From NCBI GenBank assembly GCA_006844605.1, contig SPJN01000038.1:1-64000 (forward strand): a DNA stretch of 64,000 nt, written 5' to 3'. Positions 44,921 through 54,111 of the stretch are shown here, one piece after another. Numbering within the stretch: the first letter of the stretch is position 1; each line of letters starts with the position of its first letter. A program made the translations under genes and the position numbers. The stretch comes from Hyphomicrobiales bacterium. Lineage in GTDB: Bacteria > Pseudomonadota > Alphaproteobacteria > SPJN01. Below the pieces are notes generated by a model. That model saw nothing but the letters and a program-made list of their open reading frames with translations, made no database searches and had not been told where the DNA came from.

Positions 44921-44991
44921 CCAGCGCACATTTTCCGCATATTGTTTTGTATTTGGCGCTGATGGATCAGTGTGTCAGCTTGTCATGGTCA

Positions 44992-45432
44992 TCATATATC
45001 GGATGGCACGGTGGCCTTGCCTTCGCCGCCGATTTTGGTGGCGCAGAAACCAATCAACAGACCTATCACAACCCCCTCTGGTACGATCATGAACGGTGAC
45101 GTAAATGCGCTGCCTTCACCCAGAACTGCCACCAGCATGGCTGTGATTTTTTCATGGGCGAAAAACACCAACACAAAATTCATCCAGCCGCCCATCAAGG
45201 CCGACCGGAACCACCATGGCAGCGGAAACTGTAACAGGGGGTGATAGGTGAAGACACCGAACAGGCCAATAACGGCCCCGACAGTCGTATACCAAAACAA
45301 CAAGCCCCACCGCAGCATGGGGTCAACGTCCGGCATAAAATAGGGCGCCGCAATAAAGCCAAGCAGGCCGATCAAAAAGCCGATGCTTTTGCCAACGGCA
45401 ATGCGGGTCATCAAGGATGGGTTGTTGAACAT
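44992..45432 (-). CDS. Hypothetical integral membrane protein
   Basis: A 146-residue protein starting MFNNPSLMTRIAVGKS with four hydrophobic segments: IGFLIGLLGFIAAPYF, LLFWYTTVGAVIGLFGV, ALMGGWMNFVLVFFA and FMIVPEGVVIGLLIGF. I recognise no named family. The start at 45432 is preferred over 45498 because GGAGG lies just upstream. It stands alone between tRNA-Ala and a metal-dependent hydrolase gene. Confidence 0.65.
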   Translation of the reverse strand: MFNNPSLMTRIAVGKSIGFLIGLLGFIAAPYFMPDVDPMLRWGLLFWYTTVGAVIGLFGVFTYHPLLQFPLPWWFRSALMGGWMNFVLVFFAHEKITAMLVAVLGEGSAFTSPFMIVPEGVVIGLLIGFCATKIGGEGKATVPSDI

Positions 45433-45545
45433 GGGGCACCTCCTCACCGGGTCAACAATAACGATCCGATGGGGTATCGTCCCGCATTGTGTCCCCACTT
45501 ACGTTGATAAGGATCAATGCAATGCAATTTGGCGTGCAGCCACGC

Positions 45546-46472
45546 TCACCCCGCGATGCGCTGTTCCGCTGCCTGTGCGGCCGGTGATATCGCAAAATAG
45601 TCCAGCGCTTGTTGGGTATCAGCCTCAACCTCTGGATTATAGTCGCGCCGGAACCAGCGTTTAGTTGAGCGCATCAGCATATTGAAGCCGGGCAACAGGC
45701 CGCGCTTGGCGCCACCCTGCCATGCTTTCCAAAAGCTGATCTTCTGTCCCTTCAAGGTGGGGTCCTGCGCCATCATATGCAACGCACCAACCTTCATGAA
45801 TTTGTACAACAACGGCACACACATAATCATCGCCAAATAGCGTTGGAAGTGATTATTGCCCGAAACATACATGGCAATATCATAAGCAACGTTGCGATGC
45901 TCAACCTCTTCGGCACAATGCCAACACAATAGATCCAGCATTGTTTCGTTGGCACCTGCTGCCTTCAATGATTTATTCTCAAGCATCCAAACACCCATCA
46001 GACAGGTGAAATGCTCAATCGCAGCAACAACCATCAAGCGATGAGACAGCCACTTGCGCCGCATCCATTCATTGGGCGCATTAAACAGGCCAAAAACTTT
46101 TTCGCCCGAACGGGTGGCAACAAAACTATCCAGTTTGTCTGCAAGTAACTGCACGTCGTAACCGCAAGTTTCGTAATGCCCCAAGACGATTTGGTGGGAG
46201 CGTGAATGCATTGCCTCCTGCCGGATAAAGCCGATGGCATCAGCCTTTAGTTTCGGGTCATCATCCAGATAGGGCAGCGCTTCGTTAAAAATACGGCAAA
46301 ACGCATTCTCTCCCATCGGGAATATAATGTGCAGTGTGTTGATGCAGTGGGATGTAACGGGGTCCCCAGGAATAAAGTTCGGCGTTACGCCATTCCAATC
46401 AAATGACACTTTACGGGGGACAATCTTGATGTCCTCACGCGGCTGACCATTTGTGGTGATATAGGCACTCAT
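45546..46472 (-). CDS. PF10118-type metal-dependent hydrolase
   Basis: A 308-residue member of the predicted metal-dependent hydrolase family (PF10118). It has FPMGENAFCRIFNEALPYL early, FIRQEAMHSRSHQIVL (Glu/His helix), AAIEHFTCLMG and CWHCAEEVEHRNVAYDI, a spread of Glu/His pairs that suggests a di-metal four-helix bundle. A paralogue lies at 59868. Both sit next to lipid or steroid-type metabolic genes, and the reaction is unproven. It starts 15 bp after the hydrolase-SDR fusion on the same strand. Confidence 0.8.
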   Translation of the reverse strand: MSAYITTNGQPREDIKIVPRKVSFDWNGVTPNFIPGDPVTSHCINTLHIIFPMGENAFCRIFNEALPYLDDDPKLKADAIGFIRQEAMHSRSHQIVLGHYETCGYDVQLLADKLDSFVATRSGEKVFGLFNAPNEWMRRKWLSHRLMVVAAIEHFTCLMGVWMLENKSLKAAGANETMLDLLCWHCAEEVEHRNVAYDIAMYVSGNNHFQRYLAMIMCVPLLYKFMKVGALHMMAQDPTLKGQKISFWKAWQGGAKRGLLPGFNMLMRSTKRWFRRDYNPEVEADTQQALDYFAISPAAQAAEQRIAG

Positions 46473-46487
46473 AATACGTACTCCCCA

Positions 46488-48257
46488 TCAATCCATTTTT
46501 AACTTGGCAAGTTTGCGTCCTGCCCACGGCATGACACGTTGGATAAAGCGGCCAAGGCGTGCCTCAACCCCAATAAGCACGACAGGCTTATTCGCCCGCA
46601 CGCCCTTCATCATCGCCTCGGCAACGGTGTCCGGCGTCAAGGCACGACGCTTATAGGCCGCGTCCGCCTTGGCACGACGATCGGCCTGTTCATCATCGGA
46701 CACGCCGATATGTTCGGTTGCTTTGGCAATGCCCGTATCGGCAAAGCCGGGGCAAATCGCGGTGACATTGATACCCTGATCTGCAAGGTCGGCGCGCTGA
46801 CATTCAGACAACATCAACACTGCTGCCTTGGTCGTCGCATAGGCAGGATAGATCCGCATGGGTGTAAAGCCCGCAGCAGATGCCGTGTTGATGATGATAC
46901 CCGGGCGGCGGTCACGCGCCATCCGTTCGGCAAAGATTTTGCCGCCGTCAATCACGCTCCACAAATTGATGCCGATAATCCGTTCCCATGCAGCGCGCGT
47001 GGTTTCAAGGAAACCGCCGGCCATGCCGATGCCTGCATTGTTCATAACAATGTCGATCGGGCCCGCCTCGGTTTCGGCCCAATCGGCCAGCGCCACCAAG
47101 GCATCGGGGTCTGACACATCCACCTGCTGCACCAAGGCCCGGCGGCCAAGGTCGCGCACCATACGCGCGGTTTCCTTGGCACTGTCAAAATCAATATCGG
47201 CAAGAATAAGATCCGCACCCGCCTCAGCAAATTTCAGCGCGGACGAACGGCCAATGCCGCTGCCTGCACCGGTGACAAGGGCCTGCTTGCCATCAATCAC
47301 ATTGTCAGGATTGGCCCGGCCCAGCTTGCGGGCCCGTTCCAATGCGTGGCTTTCGGGGCCACCTTCCTGATAGGTCACAAATTCGTCAATCATGCGCGCG
47401 GTCAAGGGGGCATCCTTTAACGGCAACCAATGACCCGCATGAACCTCGCGCCGCCACAATTCTGGCACCAGTTTACGGTGATCGGAAAATAGATGAGGGG
47501 ACGCATAGGGGTCATCCATCAACACAATGATCTGAACCGGCACATGGACCGGGCGCACATTGGGGCGCAAGACATGGGGGAAGAAATTGGCCCGATAAAG
47601 ATTGATGCCGTTTACCCCATCCTTCACCTGATGGGGATTAACGTCCGGGGTGAACCCTTCGGCCTGTTCCAACATTTTGGGCCACATCTTGCCGATGCGG
47701 CGCTTCCACGCCATTTGCGGCAGGCCGGGAATATGAAACATGTAGAAATACCAAGACCGGAACAATTGGCCGAAACCACGCCGCCATTTGAATTGACGGA
47801 ACTGCTGGCGCAGCCACTGCCCCACATGGTCAAAGGATATGCCCGACATGCTGGTATAGGATTTTACCCGGCCTTTCAGGTCATCATCCATCATGGCGTT
47901 CCACGATTGGATAGAGCCCCAGTCGTGACCCACAACATGAACCGCCTCGTCCGGGCTGACATGATCAATGATGGTTTTCAGGTCCGCATTCAGCTGCGCC
48001 ATGCGATAATCGCTGACCTTGGCAGGCACATCGCTTTCGCCGCAACCACGCACGTCATAGGTCACGACACGCCAATTGGCAGCAAGAAGCGGCACCACCC
48101 CATCCCAAACGCAGGAATTGTCTGGATAGCCATGCACCAAAACAATGGTCGGCTTTGCCTTATCTCCATAGGTCCACCCGGCGAGCGTTAGCCCGTCGCT
48201 TGTCGTTACCTCAAAGCGGTTGGCACCTTCGGGCAAAATACGTTCCCTCATAGTCAT
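46488..48257 (-). CDS. Alpha/beta hydrolase-SDR fusion protein
   Basis: A 589-residue two-domain enzyme. Residues about 10-280 are an alpha/beta hydrolase with IVLVHGYPDNSCVWDG (oxyanion region) and GHDWGS, where Asp is the likely nucleophile as in epoxide hydrolases. Residues about 310-589 are an SDR with TGAGSGIGRSSALKFAEAG, NNAGIGMAGG and catalytic YATTK. Fusions of this kind are known in actinobacteria and proteobacteria, often in lipid or steroid clusters. The start at 48257 (MTMRERILP) is chosen because the longer frame to 48314 covers a palindromic operator. It is divergent from a TetR gene that probably controls it. Confidence 0.87.
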   Translation of the reverse strand: MTMRERILPEGANRFEVTTSDGLTLAGWTYGDKAKPTIVLVHGYPDNSCVWDGVVPLLAANWRVVTYDVRGCGESDVPAKVSDYRMAQLNADLKTIIDHVSPDEAVHVVGHDWGSIQSWNAMMDDDLKGRVKSYTSMSGISFDHVGQWLRQQFRQFKWRRGFGQLFRSWYFYMFHIPGLPQMAWKRRIGKMWPKMLEQAEGFTPDVNPHQVKDGVNGINLYRANFFPHVLRPNVRPVHVPVQIIVLMDDPYASPHLFSDHRKLVPELWRREVHAGHWLPLKDAPLTARMIDEFVTYQEGGPESHALERARKLGRANPDNVIDGKQALVTGAGSGIGRSSALKFAEAGADLILADIDFDSAKETARMVRDLGRRALVQQVDVSDPDALVALADWAETEAGPIDIVMNNAGIGMAGGFLETTRAAWERIIGINLWSVIDGGKIFAERMARDRRPGIIINTASAAGFTPMRIYPAYATTKAAVLMLSECQRADLADQGINVTAICPGFADTGIAKATEHIGVSDDEQADRRAKADAAYKRRALTPDTVAEAMMKGVRANKPVVLIGVEARLGRFIQRVMPWAGRKLAKLKMD

Positions 48258-48302
48258 ATCTTTTCTTGTCATATTACGTTTGGTCGGGTACTTATATACT
48301 TG

Positions 48303-48321
48303 TTTACTACCCATGAGTAAA
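48303..48321. promoter_or_regulatory. Inverted repeat in the TetR/fusion-enzyme intergenic region
   Basis: TTTACT-N7-AGTAAA forms a perfect 6-bp inverted repeat in an AT-rich 110-bp divergent promoter region. It is a plausible operator for the TetR-family protein encoded at 48368. Confidence 0.5.
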
Positions 48322-48367
48322 GTTATTTCACTTACTTCATAGTAACAATTTAAATGGAACGCCGATT

Positions 48368-49096
48368 TTGTCTGTCAGTCAACCGGAATATCGCCAAAAA
48401 ACAAGGCCAAACGGCGCAAAGCCACGCTATCGCGGGCAGGAACGTAAGGCACAGATTCTAGGCGTGGCCACAGGCCTGTTCGGCTCCTCAGGCTACCAAA
48501 GCCTGAAAATGACTGAAATCGCAACAGCTTGCGGTATCACAAAGCCGGTGCTGTACAGTCATTTCCCCTCAAAAGACGCCTTGTTTGAAGCCGCGCTGAA
48601 CAAAATCGGCCAGCAATTGAATGATTTGCTGATCACCGCGCTGATCAATCATGAAGGGCAGGACCAATCACTGGAAAGCCTGCAAGCATTGATGAGCTTC
48701 GTGCAGCAACATAATGGCCTGTGGGCAGAGGTCAGCGGCGCCAGCAGCAATGCGGGATTAAGCATCGTTGCCATGATGGACAGCTATCGCGACCAGGTTG
48801 CAGGCGCAATCACGAAAATATTGGCGGCCCGCCGCCCAACAACCATGTCAGAGGTCGAGGCGCAGCAGCGTGTTGCCCCCCTTGCCCACGCATTGTTGGG
48901 CGCAGCAGACGGTGGCGCGCGTTGGTGGCGGCATGAGCCTGACACCCCCATTGAAGAAACCCAACGGTTAAGCCGCCTTGTCCTTGATCATTTCATGATG
49001 ATGGCCCGCAGCGAGTTGGGCGTGACCGAACCAGACAACAGCCCCGCCGACAGGCAAGAAGGCTGGCGCAACACGCTTTCTCATTTTATTGACTAA
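48368..49096 (+). CDS. TetR family transcriptional regulator
   Basis: A 242-residue repressor-type regulator. The helix-turn-helix is ILGVATGLFGSSGYQSLKMT followed by EIATACGITKPVLYSHFPSKDALFEAAL (split here), near residues 30-75. The start appears to be TTG at 48368, with GGA ten bases upstream; the first ATG is too far into the protein. It is divergent from the hydrolase-SDR fusion and probably regulates it and itself. The C-terminus HFID and stop are repeated three times in tandem downstream. Confidence 0.85.
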   Translation: MSVSQPEYRQKTRPNGAKPRYRGQERKAQILGVATGLFGSSGYQSLKMTEIATACGITKPVLYSHFPSKDALFEAALNKIGQQLNDLLITALINHEGQDQSLESLQALMSFVQQHNGLWAEVSGASSNAGLSIVAMMDSYRDQVAGAITKILAARRPTTMSEVEAQQRVAPLAHALLGAADGGARWWRHEPDTPIEETQRLSRLVLDHFMMMARSELGVTEPDNSPADRQEGWRNTLSHFID

Positions 49097-49175
49097 CGTC
49101 AACGGGCTCATTTTATTGACTAACGTCAACGGGCTCACTTGATTGACTAACGTCAACGGGCTCACTTTACTGACA
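49082..49175 (+). repeat. 27-bp tandem repeat carrying the TetR stop codon
   Basis: Units begin at 49082, 49109, 49136 and (partial) 49163, at exact 27-bp spacing. The first unit is the end of the tetR gene. Because 27 is a multiple of three, the second and third units restore the same ending (HFID-stop, HLID-stop) in frame. Each unit contains TTGAC-TAAC-GTCAA, a 5-bp inverted repeat. No spacers separate the units, so this is not CRISPR. Confidence 0.9.
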
Positions 49176-49262
49176 GCCCACTTGAACACCTGGCCGCTCT
49201 TCATTGATCAGCGCCCCTCATCTGTGAAACACTTCCCCACATAAAAACAAGGGGGAGGCGTC

Positions 49263-49733
49263 ATGCTGTTTTTGCGCGCGTTGTTATCATTCCTGTTATT
49301 GCCCGGCATTATCGCAGTGATCATACCACCATTGATCGCAGCACATGACCCGACGCGCGGCACCACAGTGACGGCGGGGGCGGCGCTTTTGGGGATTGGC
49401 TTTGCGCTGTTGCTTTGGTGTGTCCGTGATTTTTATGCGGCCGGCAAGGGCACGCTGGCCCCATGGGATCCACCCAAAAATCTTGTAACTGTTGGGCTAT
49501 ACCGCTACACGCGCAACCCCATGTATGTGGCCGTGCTGGCAGTGGTTGGCGGTTGGGCGCTTTATTATCAGTCGCTTTATCTGACCGCCTATGTGATGCT
49601 TTTGGCAATTGGCTTTCACATCCGTGTGGTGGTGGCCGAAGAAAAATGGTGCGCCGACACTTTCGGTGATGCGTGGGACCAGTACGCGGCACAAGTCAGC
49701 CGCTGGTTGCCCCTGAAGAAAGGAAGAGCATGA
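49263..49733 (+). CDS. Isoprenylcysteine methyltransferase-like (ICMT/PEMT) membrane protein
   Basis: A 156-residue membrane protein of the isoprenylcysteine carboxylmethyltransferase/phospholipid methyltransferase-like family. Four hydrophobic helices surround VGLYRYTRNPMYVAVLAVV (SAM-binding signature) and the C-terminal VVAEEKWCADTFGDAWDQY, with the conserved E-E-x-x-L/W pattern. Bacterial members methylate lipids or are of unknown role. Its stop overlaps the next start by 4 bp (ATGA). Confidence 0.83.
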   Translation: MLFLRALLSFLLLPGIIAVIIPPLIAAHDPTRGTTVTAGAALLGIGFALLLWCVRDFYAAGKGTLAPWDPPKNLVTVGLYRYTRNPMYVAVLAVVGGWALYYQSLYLTAYVMLLAIGFHIRVVVAEEKWCADTFGDAWDQYAAQVSRWLPLKKGRA

Positions 49734-50764
49734 GCCTATATGCCAATTATGACGAGGCGCTGGCGCAACTTGCCCCGTGTGGCCCGGACCTGACGAACGG
49801 GCTGACCAGCCATATGCCGATGGTGGTCGAAGCATTGTGCCGGATGGGGTGTGGTGACATGGCAGGGCCGTGGGTTCATGCCCGCCTTGACAGTGCCGCC
49901 GCCCACCCGCCTGCCAAGTCTGTCCTACATGATGGTAATTGGCAGGGATATTTGGGCAAGCCTGATCACTTCACCGGGTGGCGCAATTTCTTTGCCGCCG
50001 AAGTTGGGGCAATGGAATTGCGCGAGCTGCTCGACAAATGGGTGCCGCGCCTCGCCCCCGGTTATGCAGGGGCTGCCACCCACGGCATCCTTCGTGCCGC
50101 CCACGCCGCGCGCGCCATGACAGATCACGACACGCCGCAACGACGCGATGAGTTGGCGCAAGGCTTGGCATATTGGGCCGCCACCTATTTGCCCTTGCCC
50201 GAAAGCGACCCCGCCGGCGTTACCGCCAAACCCTTGGATGATGCACTGGATGCCATCCCGCTTGTGCCGTTGGATGAGCGGCAGAACAATGGCTCCATCG
50301 TGATGGCGTTGATCGTGCTGGGGGCGCGGCCAGACTTTGCCCCGCTGATCCACACACTTGATATGGGGGATGATCACCGTGCCACCTGTTTGGATATGGT
50401 GGAAGCTTTGGGCCCGGTCTTTTTGGCCCAGGCGGTTGACCCGCTTTCAACCATTGTCTTCACGCATGGGATCACGTCATTGATGGCGAGCCATTTTTTG
50501 TGTGGCCAGATCAGCCGCAAAAGCGGACAGAAGCTGATCCGCTATGGCTGGCAGGCCGTCGCCGGGCTTTATGCCTGTTACGCCGATCCGGCGCTTGAAC
50601 GGCATGACCCCGCGCCTGAACGCACCGAAGACATTATCGAAGCGGCCATCATTCACGGCGATGATCACGTCATTAAGCTGTCAGAGGCATGCATCAATTT
50701 CGATGGCCTGCGCCCAAACCCGTTGTTCAAGGCGATTCCGAGTTTGGCCAGAACGCATCTTTAG
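49730..50764 (+). CDS. Questin oxidase family protein (DUF4243)
   Basis: A 344-residue protein resembling the questin oxidase/DUF4243 family: NGLTSHMPMVVEALCRMG, GNWQGYLGKPDHFTGW, YAGAATHGILRAAHAARAM and VFTHGITSLMASHFL. Fungal members carry out a Baeyer-Villiger-like ring cleavage of anthraquinones; bacterial members are uncharacterised. Translation is coupled to the ICMT-like gene. The last codons (Thr-His-Leu-stop) occur again in frame five codons later. Confidence 0.75.
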   Translation: MSLYANYDEALAQLAPCGPDLTNGLTSHMPMVVEALCRMGCGDMAGPWVHARLDSAAAHPPAKSVLHDGNWQGYLGKPDHFTGWRNFFAAEVGAMELRELLDKWVPRLAPGYAGAATHGILRAAHAARAMTDHDTPQRRDELAQGLAYWAATYLPLPESDPAGVTAKPLDDALDAIPLVPLDERQNNGSIVMALIVLGARPDFAPLIHTLDMGDDHRATCLDMVEALGPVFLAQAVDPLSTIVFTHGITSLMASHFLCGQISRKSGQKLIRYGWQAVAGLYACYADPALERHDPAPERTEDIIEAAIIHGDDHVIKLSEACINFDGLRPNPLFKAIPSLARTHL

Positions 50765-50779
50765 GGGACGCATCTGTAA
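50753..50779 (+). repeat. 15-bp repeat of the gene's final codons and stop
   Basis: ACGCATCTTTAG (50753-50764) is followed by GGG and ACGCATCTGTAA (50768-50779). Both read Thr-His-Leu-stop in the same frame, so readthrough of the first stop would add only Gly-Thr-His-Leu. Confidence 0.6.
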
Positions 50780-50783
50780 AACG

Positions 50784-50817
50784 AAAAGGCCCCCCGTTAG
50801 GGAGGCCTTTGTTTTTA
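50784..50817 (+). terminator. Hairpin terminator
   Basis: AAAGGCC and GGCCTTT arms with additional C/G pairs are followed by GTTTTT. It lies between the questin-oxidase-like gene and the convergent glcB and probably serves both. Confidence 0.75.
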
Positions 50818-50832
50818 GTCTATGTTGTTGGT

Positions 50833-53007
50833 TCAGCCAGCGTTGGCGGCTTTGAACTCGATCCGTTTGCGGTGCAAGATCGGCTCAGTGTAACCTGACG
50901 GCTGCGCCCGGCCTTCGACCACCAACTCCCAAGCAGCCTGATAGGCGATTGAACTGTCAACATCAGGGCACATGTTGCGATAGGCGGGGTCGCCTGCATT
51001 TTGTTCGTCAATCACGGCAGCCATTTTCTTGAACACGGCCTTCACCTGTTCTTCGGTGCAAATACCATGATGCAACCAGTTGGCAATGTGCTGGCTGGAA
51101 ATACGCAAGGTGGCGCGGTCTTCCATCAGGCCGACATTGTTGATGTCCGGCACCTTGGAACAGCCGACGCCCTGTTCAACCCAACGCACCACATACCCCA
51201 AAATACCTTGGGCATTATTCTCAAGCTCTGCCGTGACGTCTTCTTCTGACCAGTTCGGGCGATCAGCAAGCGGGATGGTCAGAATATCTTCAAGCTTGGC
51301 AGGCGCACGTGACTTCAGCTCTTCCTGACGGGCCTTCACATCAATTGAATGATAATGCGTGGCGTGCAGGGTTGCTGCGGTGGGTGAGGGGGTCCAGGCT
51401 GTATTGGCACCGGCCATCGGATGCACCGTTTTCTGTTCCAACATAGCGGCCATCAAATCAGGCATGGCCCACATGCCCTTGCCGATTTGTGCCTTGCCCT
51501 GCAACCCGCAAGCCAAACCAACATCGACATTGCTGTCTTCATAGGCGGCAATCCACGCGCTGCCCTTCATGTCGTTCTTGCGAATGACGGGGCCTGCTTC
51601 CATTGAGGTGTGCATTTCATCACCTGTCCGGTCAAGGAAACCGGTGTTGATGAAGACCACACGGTCCTTGGCAGCGCGGATGCATTCTTTCAGGTTCACC
51701 GTGGTGCGGCGTTCTTCATCCATGATGCCGACCTTCAGCGTGTTGCGTTTCATGCCAAGGGCATCTTCCACGCGGCTGAAAATTTCATCGGTGAAGGCCA
51801 CTTCTTCGGGACCATGCATCTTCGGCTTCACAATATAGACAGAGCCTTTGACGGAGTTCCGCACATCACCCTTGCCCTGCAAATCATGCAGCGCGATCAT
51901 TGATGTGATCATGCCGTCCAGCAACCCTTCGGGTGCTTCGCTACCATCACCCAACAAAATGGCGTCATTGGTCATCAGATGACCAACGTTACGCACCAAC
52001 ATCAGGGCGCGGCCCTTCAAGGTGACTTCACCACCTGCGGGCGCAGTATAGGTGCGGTCAGCGTTTAGACCGCGCGACACCATCTCGCCACCCTTGGAGA
52101 ATTCGATGGCAAGGTCGCCCTTCATCAGGCCCAGCCAGTTTGCATAAACCGTAACTTTATCTTCGGCATCAACAGCGGCAACGGAATCTTCGGCGTCCAT
52201 AATGGTTGTGATGGCGCTTTCCAGATGAATATCTGCAACATGGGCCGGGTCGTCCTTGCCCACATTGTGATCGGCATCAATGATGATATCGATGTTCAGC
52301 GAATTGTTCTGCAACAGAATGGAGGACGGCGCAGCAGCAGCCCCACGGAAACCTGCAACCTGATCGGGATCAACCAAGCCAACCGTGTCACCTGATGACA
52401 GGGTAACGGCCAACGCACCATCAACAATGGCGTAATTGGTTGAGTCCACGTGGGAGCCCGCGGATAGCGGCGCTGCCTGATCAAGGAAGTTACGGGCCCA
52501 GGCGATCACTTTGTTACCGCGCACGGGGTTGTAACCACCTGCGCGTGTTGCGCCGTCTTCTTCTGAAATGGCATCGGTGCCGTACAGACCGTCATACAGG
52601 CTGCCCCAACGGGCATTGGCAGCATTCAGGGCGTAACGGGCGTTGGAAACGGGCACGACCAATTGGGGGCCGGGTTTGTCGGCAATTTCTTCGTCCACAT
52701 TTTCGGTGCCGATGGCGAACGCGTCACCTTCGGGAACCAGATAACCGATTTCGGTCAGGAAGGCCTTGTATTCGGCCATATCGATCTGCTGACCCTTGCG
52801 GGCCTTGTGCCAGTCATCAATTGTGGCCTGCAGATCATCACGCTTTTTCAATAGCGCCCTGTTCTTGGGGGCCAAATCATTCAGGTAGGCTTCAAAATTT
52901 GCCCAAAACTTGTCCTGATCGATCCCGGTACCGGGCAGAGCCTTGTCATTGATAAAGTCTGCAAGTTCCTGTGCCACCTGCAAGGTGCCATATTGAACGC
53001 GTGCCAT
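50833..53007 (-). CDS. glcB: Malate synthase G
   Basis: A 724-residue TIM-barrel enzyme joining glyoxylate and acetyl-CoA in the glyoxylate bypass. Recognisable blocks are [59 protein letters not shown] and the C-terminal [20 protein letters not shown]. The G-type-specific extra domain is present (length matches). The start at 53007 ([10 protein letters not shown]) is family-like; the frame is open to 53070. It supports growth on the acetyl-CoA that the surrounding fatty-acid genes would yield. Confidence 0.95.
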   Translation of the reverse strand: MARVQYGTLQVAQELADFINDKALPGTGIDQDKFWANFEAYLNDLAPKNRALLKKRDDLQATIDDWHKARKGQQIDMAEYKAFLTEIGYLVPEGDAFAIGTENVDEEIADKPGPQLVVPVSNARYALNAANARWGSLYDGLYGTDAISEEDGATRAGGYNPVRGNKVIAWARNFLDQAAPLSAGSHVDSTNYAIVDGALAVTLSSGDTVGLVDPDQVAGFRGAAAAPSSILLQNNSLNIDIIIDADHNVGKDDPAHVADIHLESAITTIMDAEDSVAAVDAEDKVTVYANWLGLMKGDLAIEFSKGGEMVSRGLNADRTYTAPAGGEVTLKGRALMLVRNVGHLMTNDAILLGDGSEAPEGLLDGMITSMIALHDLQGKGDVRNSVKGSVYIVKPKMHGPEEVAFTDEIFSRVEDALGMKRNTLKVGIMDEERRTTVNLKECIRAAKDRVVFINTGFLDRTGDEMHTSMEAGPVIRKNDMKGSAWIAAYEDSNVDVGLACGLQGKAQIGKGMWAMPDLMAAMLEQKTVHPMAGANTAWTPSPTAATLHATHYHSIDVKARQEELKSRAPAKLEDILTIPLADRPNWSEEDVTAELENNAQGILGYVVRWVEQGVGCSKVPDINNVGLMEDRATLRISSQHIANWLHHGICTEEQVKAVFKKMAAVIDEQNAGDPAYRNMCPDVDSSIAYQAAWELVVEGRAQPSGYTEPILHRKRIEFKAANAG

Positions 53008-53174
53008 AATCCAAATCCTATCGTCAAAAGCAGATATGCCGCCCCGCCCGAACGGGCAGCATGGCGGCACACCGCTAAAATGGGTGTTTATCGCGAGGGT
53101 GGGCGAGAAAATCGCCGGAAAATCCCCCTATTGTCGCAAACCATATCGGGGAACGGCAATGCGACCGATCTGCA

Positions 53175-53204
53175 CCCGTTTTAGCGCTGCCCGTTTTAGC
53201 CATG
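53175..53204. repeat. 15-bp tandem repeat downstream of the XRE gene
   Basis: CCCGTTTTAGC occurs at 53175 and again at 53190, giving two 15-bp units head to tail. They sit 45-75 bp beyond the stop of the XRE-2TM gene and ahead of glcB. The rest of this 240-bp gap shows no clear feature. Confidence 0.5.
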
Positions 53205-53248
53205 AAAATCAGGAAAAAGCAAGCAATGGCACCAAAGGGCGGCTTGTA

Positions 53249-53815
53249 TCAGCCCCGACCGATGCTATTGCGCCTGCGGATGCGCTCCAGCTTCTTTTCA
53301 TAGGTCTTCTCTTCCCATTCAGGGTCCATGAAAAAGGCCAGATCAAAGGTAAAGATGGCATGGCTTGCCAACCCGATAAGCCAACCGCCCAACGGCCAAA
53401 AGAACCAAAAATAGTCAGGCGATGTGTACAAATTTAGAATGATCAACATGGGATTGATCAGAGCGAACATCGCGACATGACCGTAAAAGGCCTTCACTTC
53501 TGTGACGTAACGCTGTGCTTCTTTTTCTTCGCGCCGCACGGCTGCCTTTTGTTCATCAGAAATATGGGGCAAGGGGGCGGTGGTGGCGTGACCGTTGGAC
53601 ATGGGGGCGTCCTCCTGAATTGCCGGGATATCCCGGACCGGTGGCAAGAACGACGAAACATCTGTTTCGAAGACCGCCGCCAACGCCTTGGCGCTTTCCA
53701 GACCCGCCGTGCCGCCATTTTCAAGGCGCTGTACTGTCCGAACGGAGATACCTGTGCAATCAGCCAGTTGTTCCTGGCTCCAGCCCCGTTCAAGTCTTAA
53801 TTCACGAATGGTCAT
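53249..53815 (-). CDS. XRE-type regulator with C-terminal 2TM domain
   Basis: A 188-residue protein. Residues 1-60 form a Cro/C1-type helix-turn-helix (LRLERGWSQEQLADCTGISVR, split: LRLERGWSQEQLA and CTGISVRTVQRLENG). Residues about 95-170 form a 2TM domain, with a helix HVAMFALINPMLIILNLY, a tryptophan-rich turn (YFWFFWPLGGWLIGLASHAI) and a basic tail. Membrane tethering would place its DNA-binding domain at the inner face of the membrane. Its targets are unknown; the divergent gap upstream may hold its own operator. Confidence 0.8.
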   Translation of the reverse strand: MTIRELRLERGWSQEQLADCTGISVRTVQRLENGGTAGLESAKALAAVFETDVSSFLPPVRDIPAIQEDAPMSNGHATTAPLPHISDEQKAAVRREEKEAQRYVTEVKAFYGHVAMFALINPMLIILNLYTSPDYFWFFWPLGGWLIGLASHAIFTFDLAFFMDPEWEEKTYEKKLERIRRRNSIGRG

Positions 53816-54111
53816 TTAGCTCTCCAATTAATCCCAAGCGAGCGACGATGGCGAAAACATAGACAATTCATTGCTTTACACCACGCCACCAAGGCGACAT
53901 CCGTCGGACACACGGGCGACACACAGATGACAGGGCCGCGACAGGTGGGCGGCAGGGGCGGGTAGAGTTTAGGGATTGGCACGGGCTGAACCTGACCTGC
54001 CATGCCCCCGCAACCGGTCCGTCAACACCCTTTACATGGCCATCATGGCCCGATCATCGCGCGCCTGCAAGTATCAGCATTAATGCGAATCTGTTCCGCA
54101 GGAACCGTGGG

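Noticed and set aside
49082-49175. Regularly spaced repeats considered as a small CRISPR array.
   Set aside because: The 27-bp units abut one another without unique spacers, the first unit is coding sequence, and no cas gene is present.
53816-54111. 300-bp gap between the XRE and methyltransferase genes, checked for RNA genes or small frames.
   Set aside because: Only short GC-rich repeats such as GCGACA/GGACACACGGG were seen. No tRNA fold, terminator or convincing frame was found.
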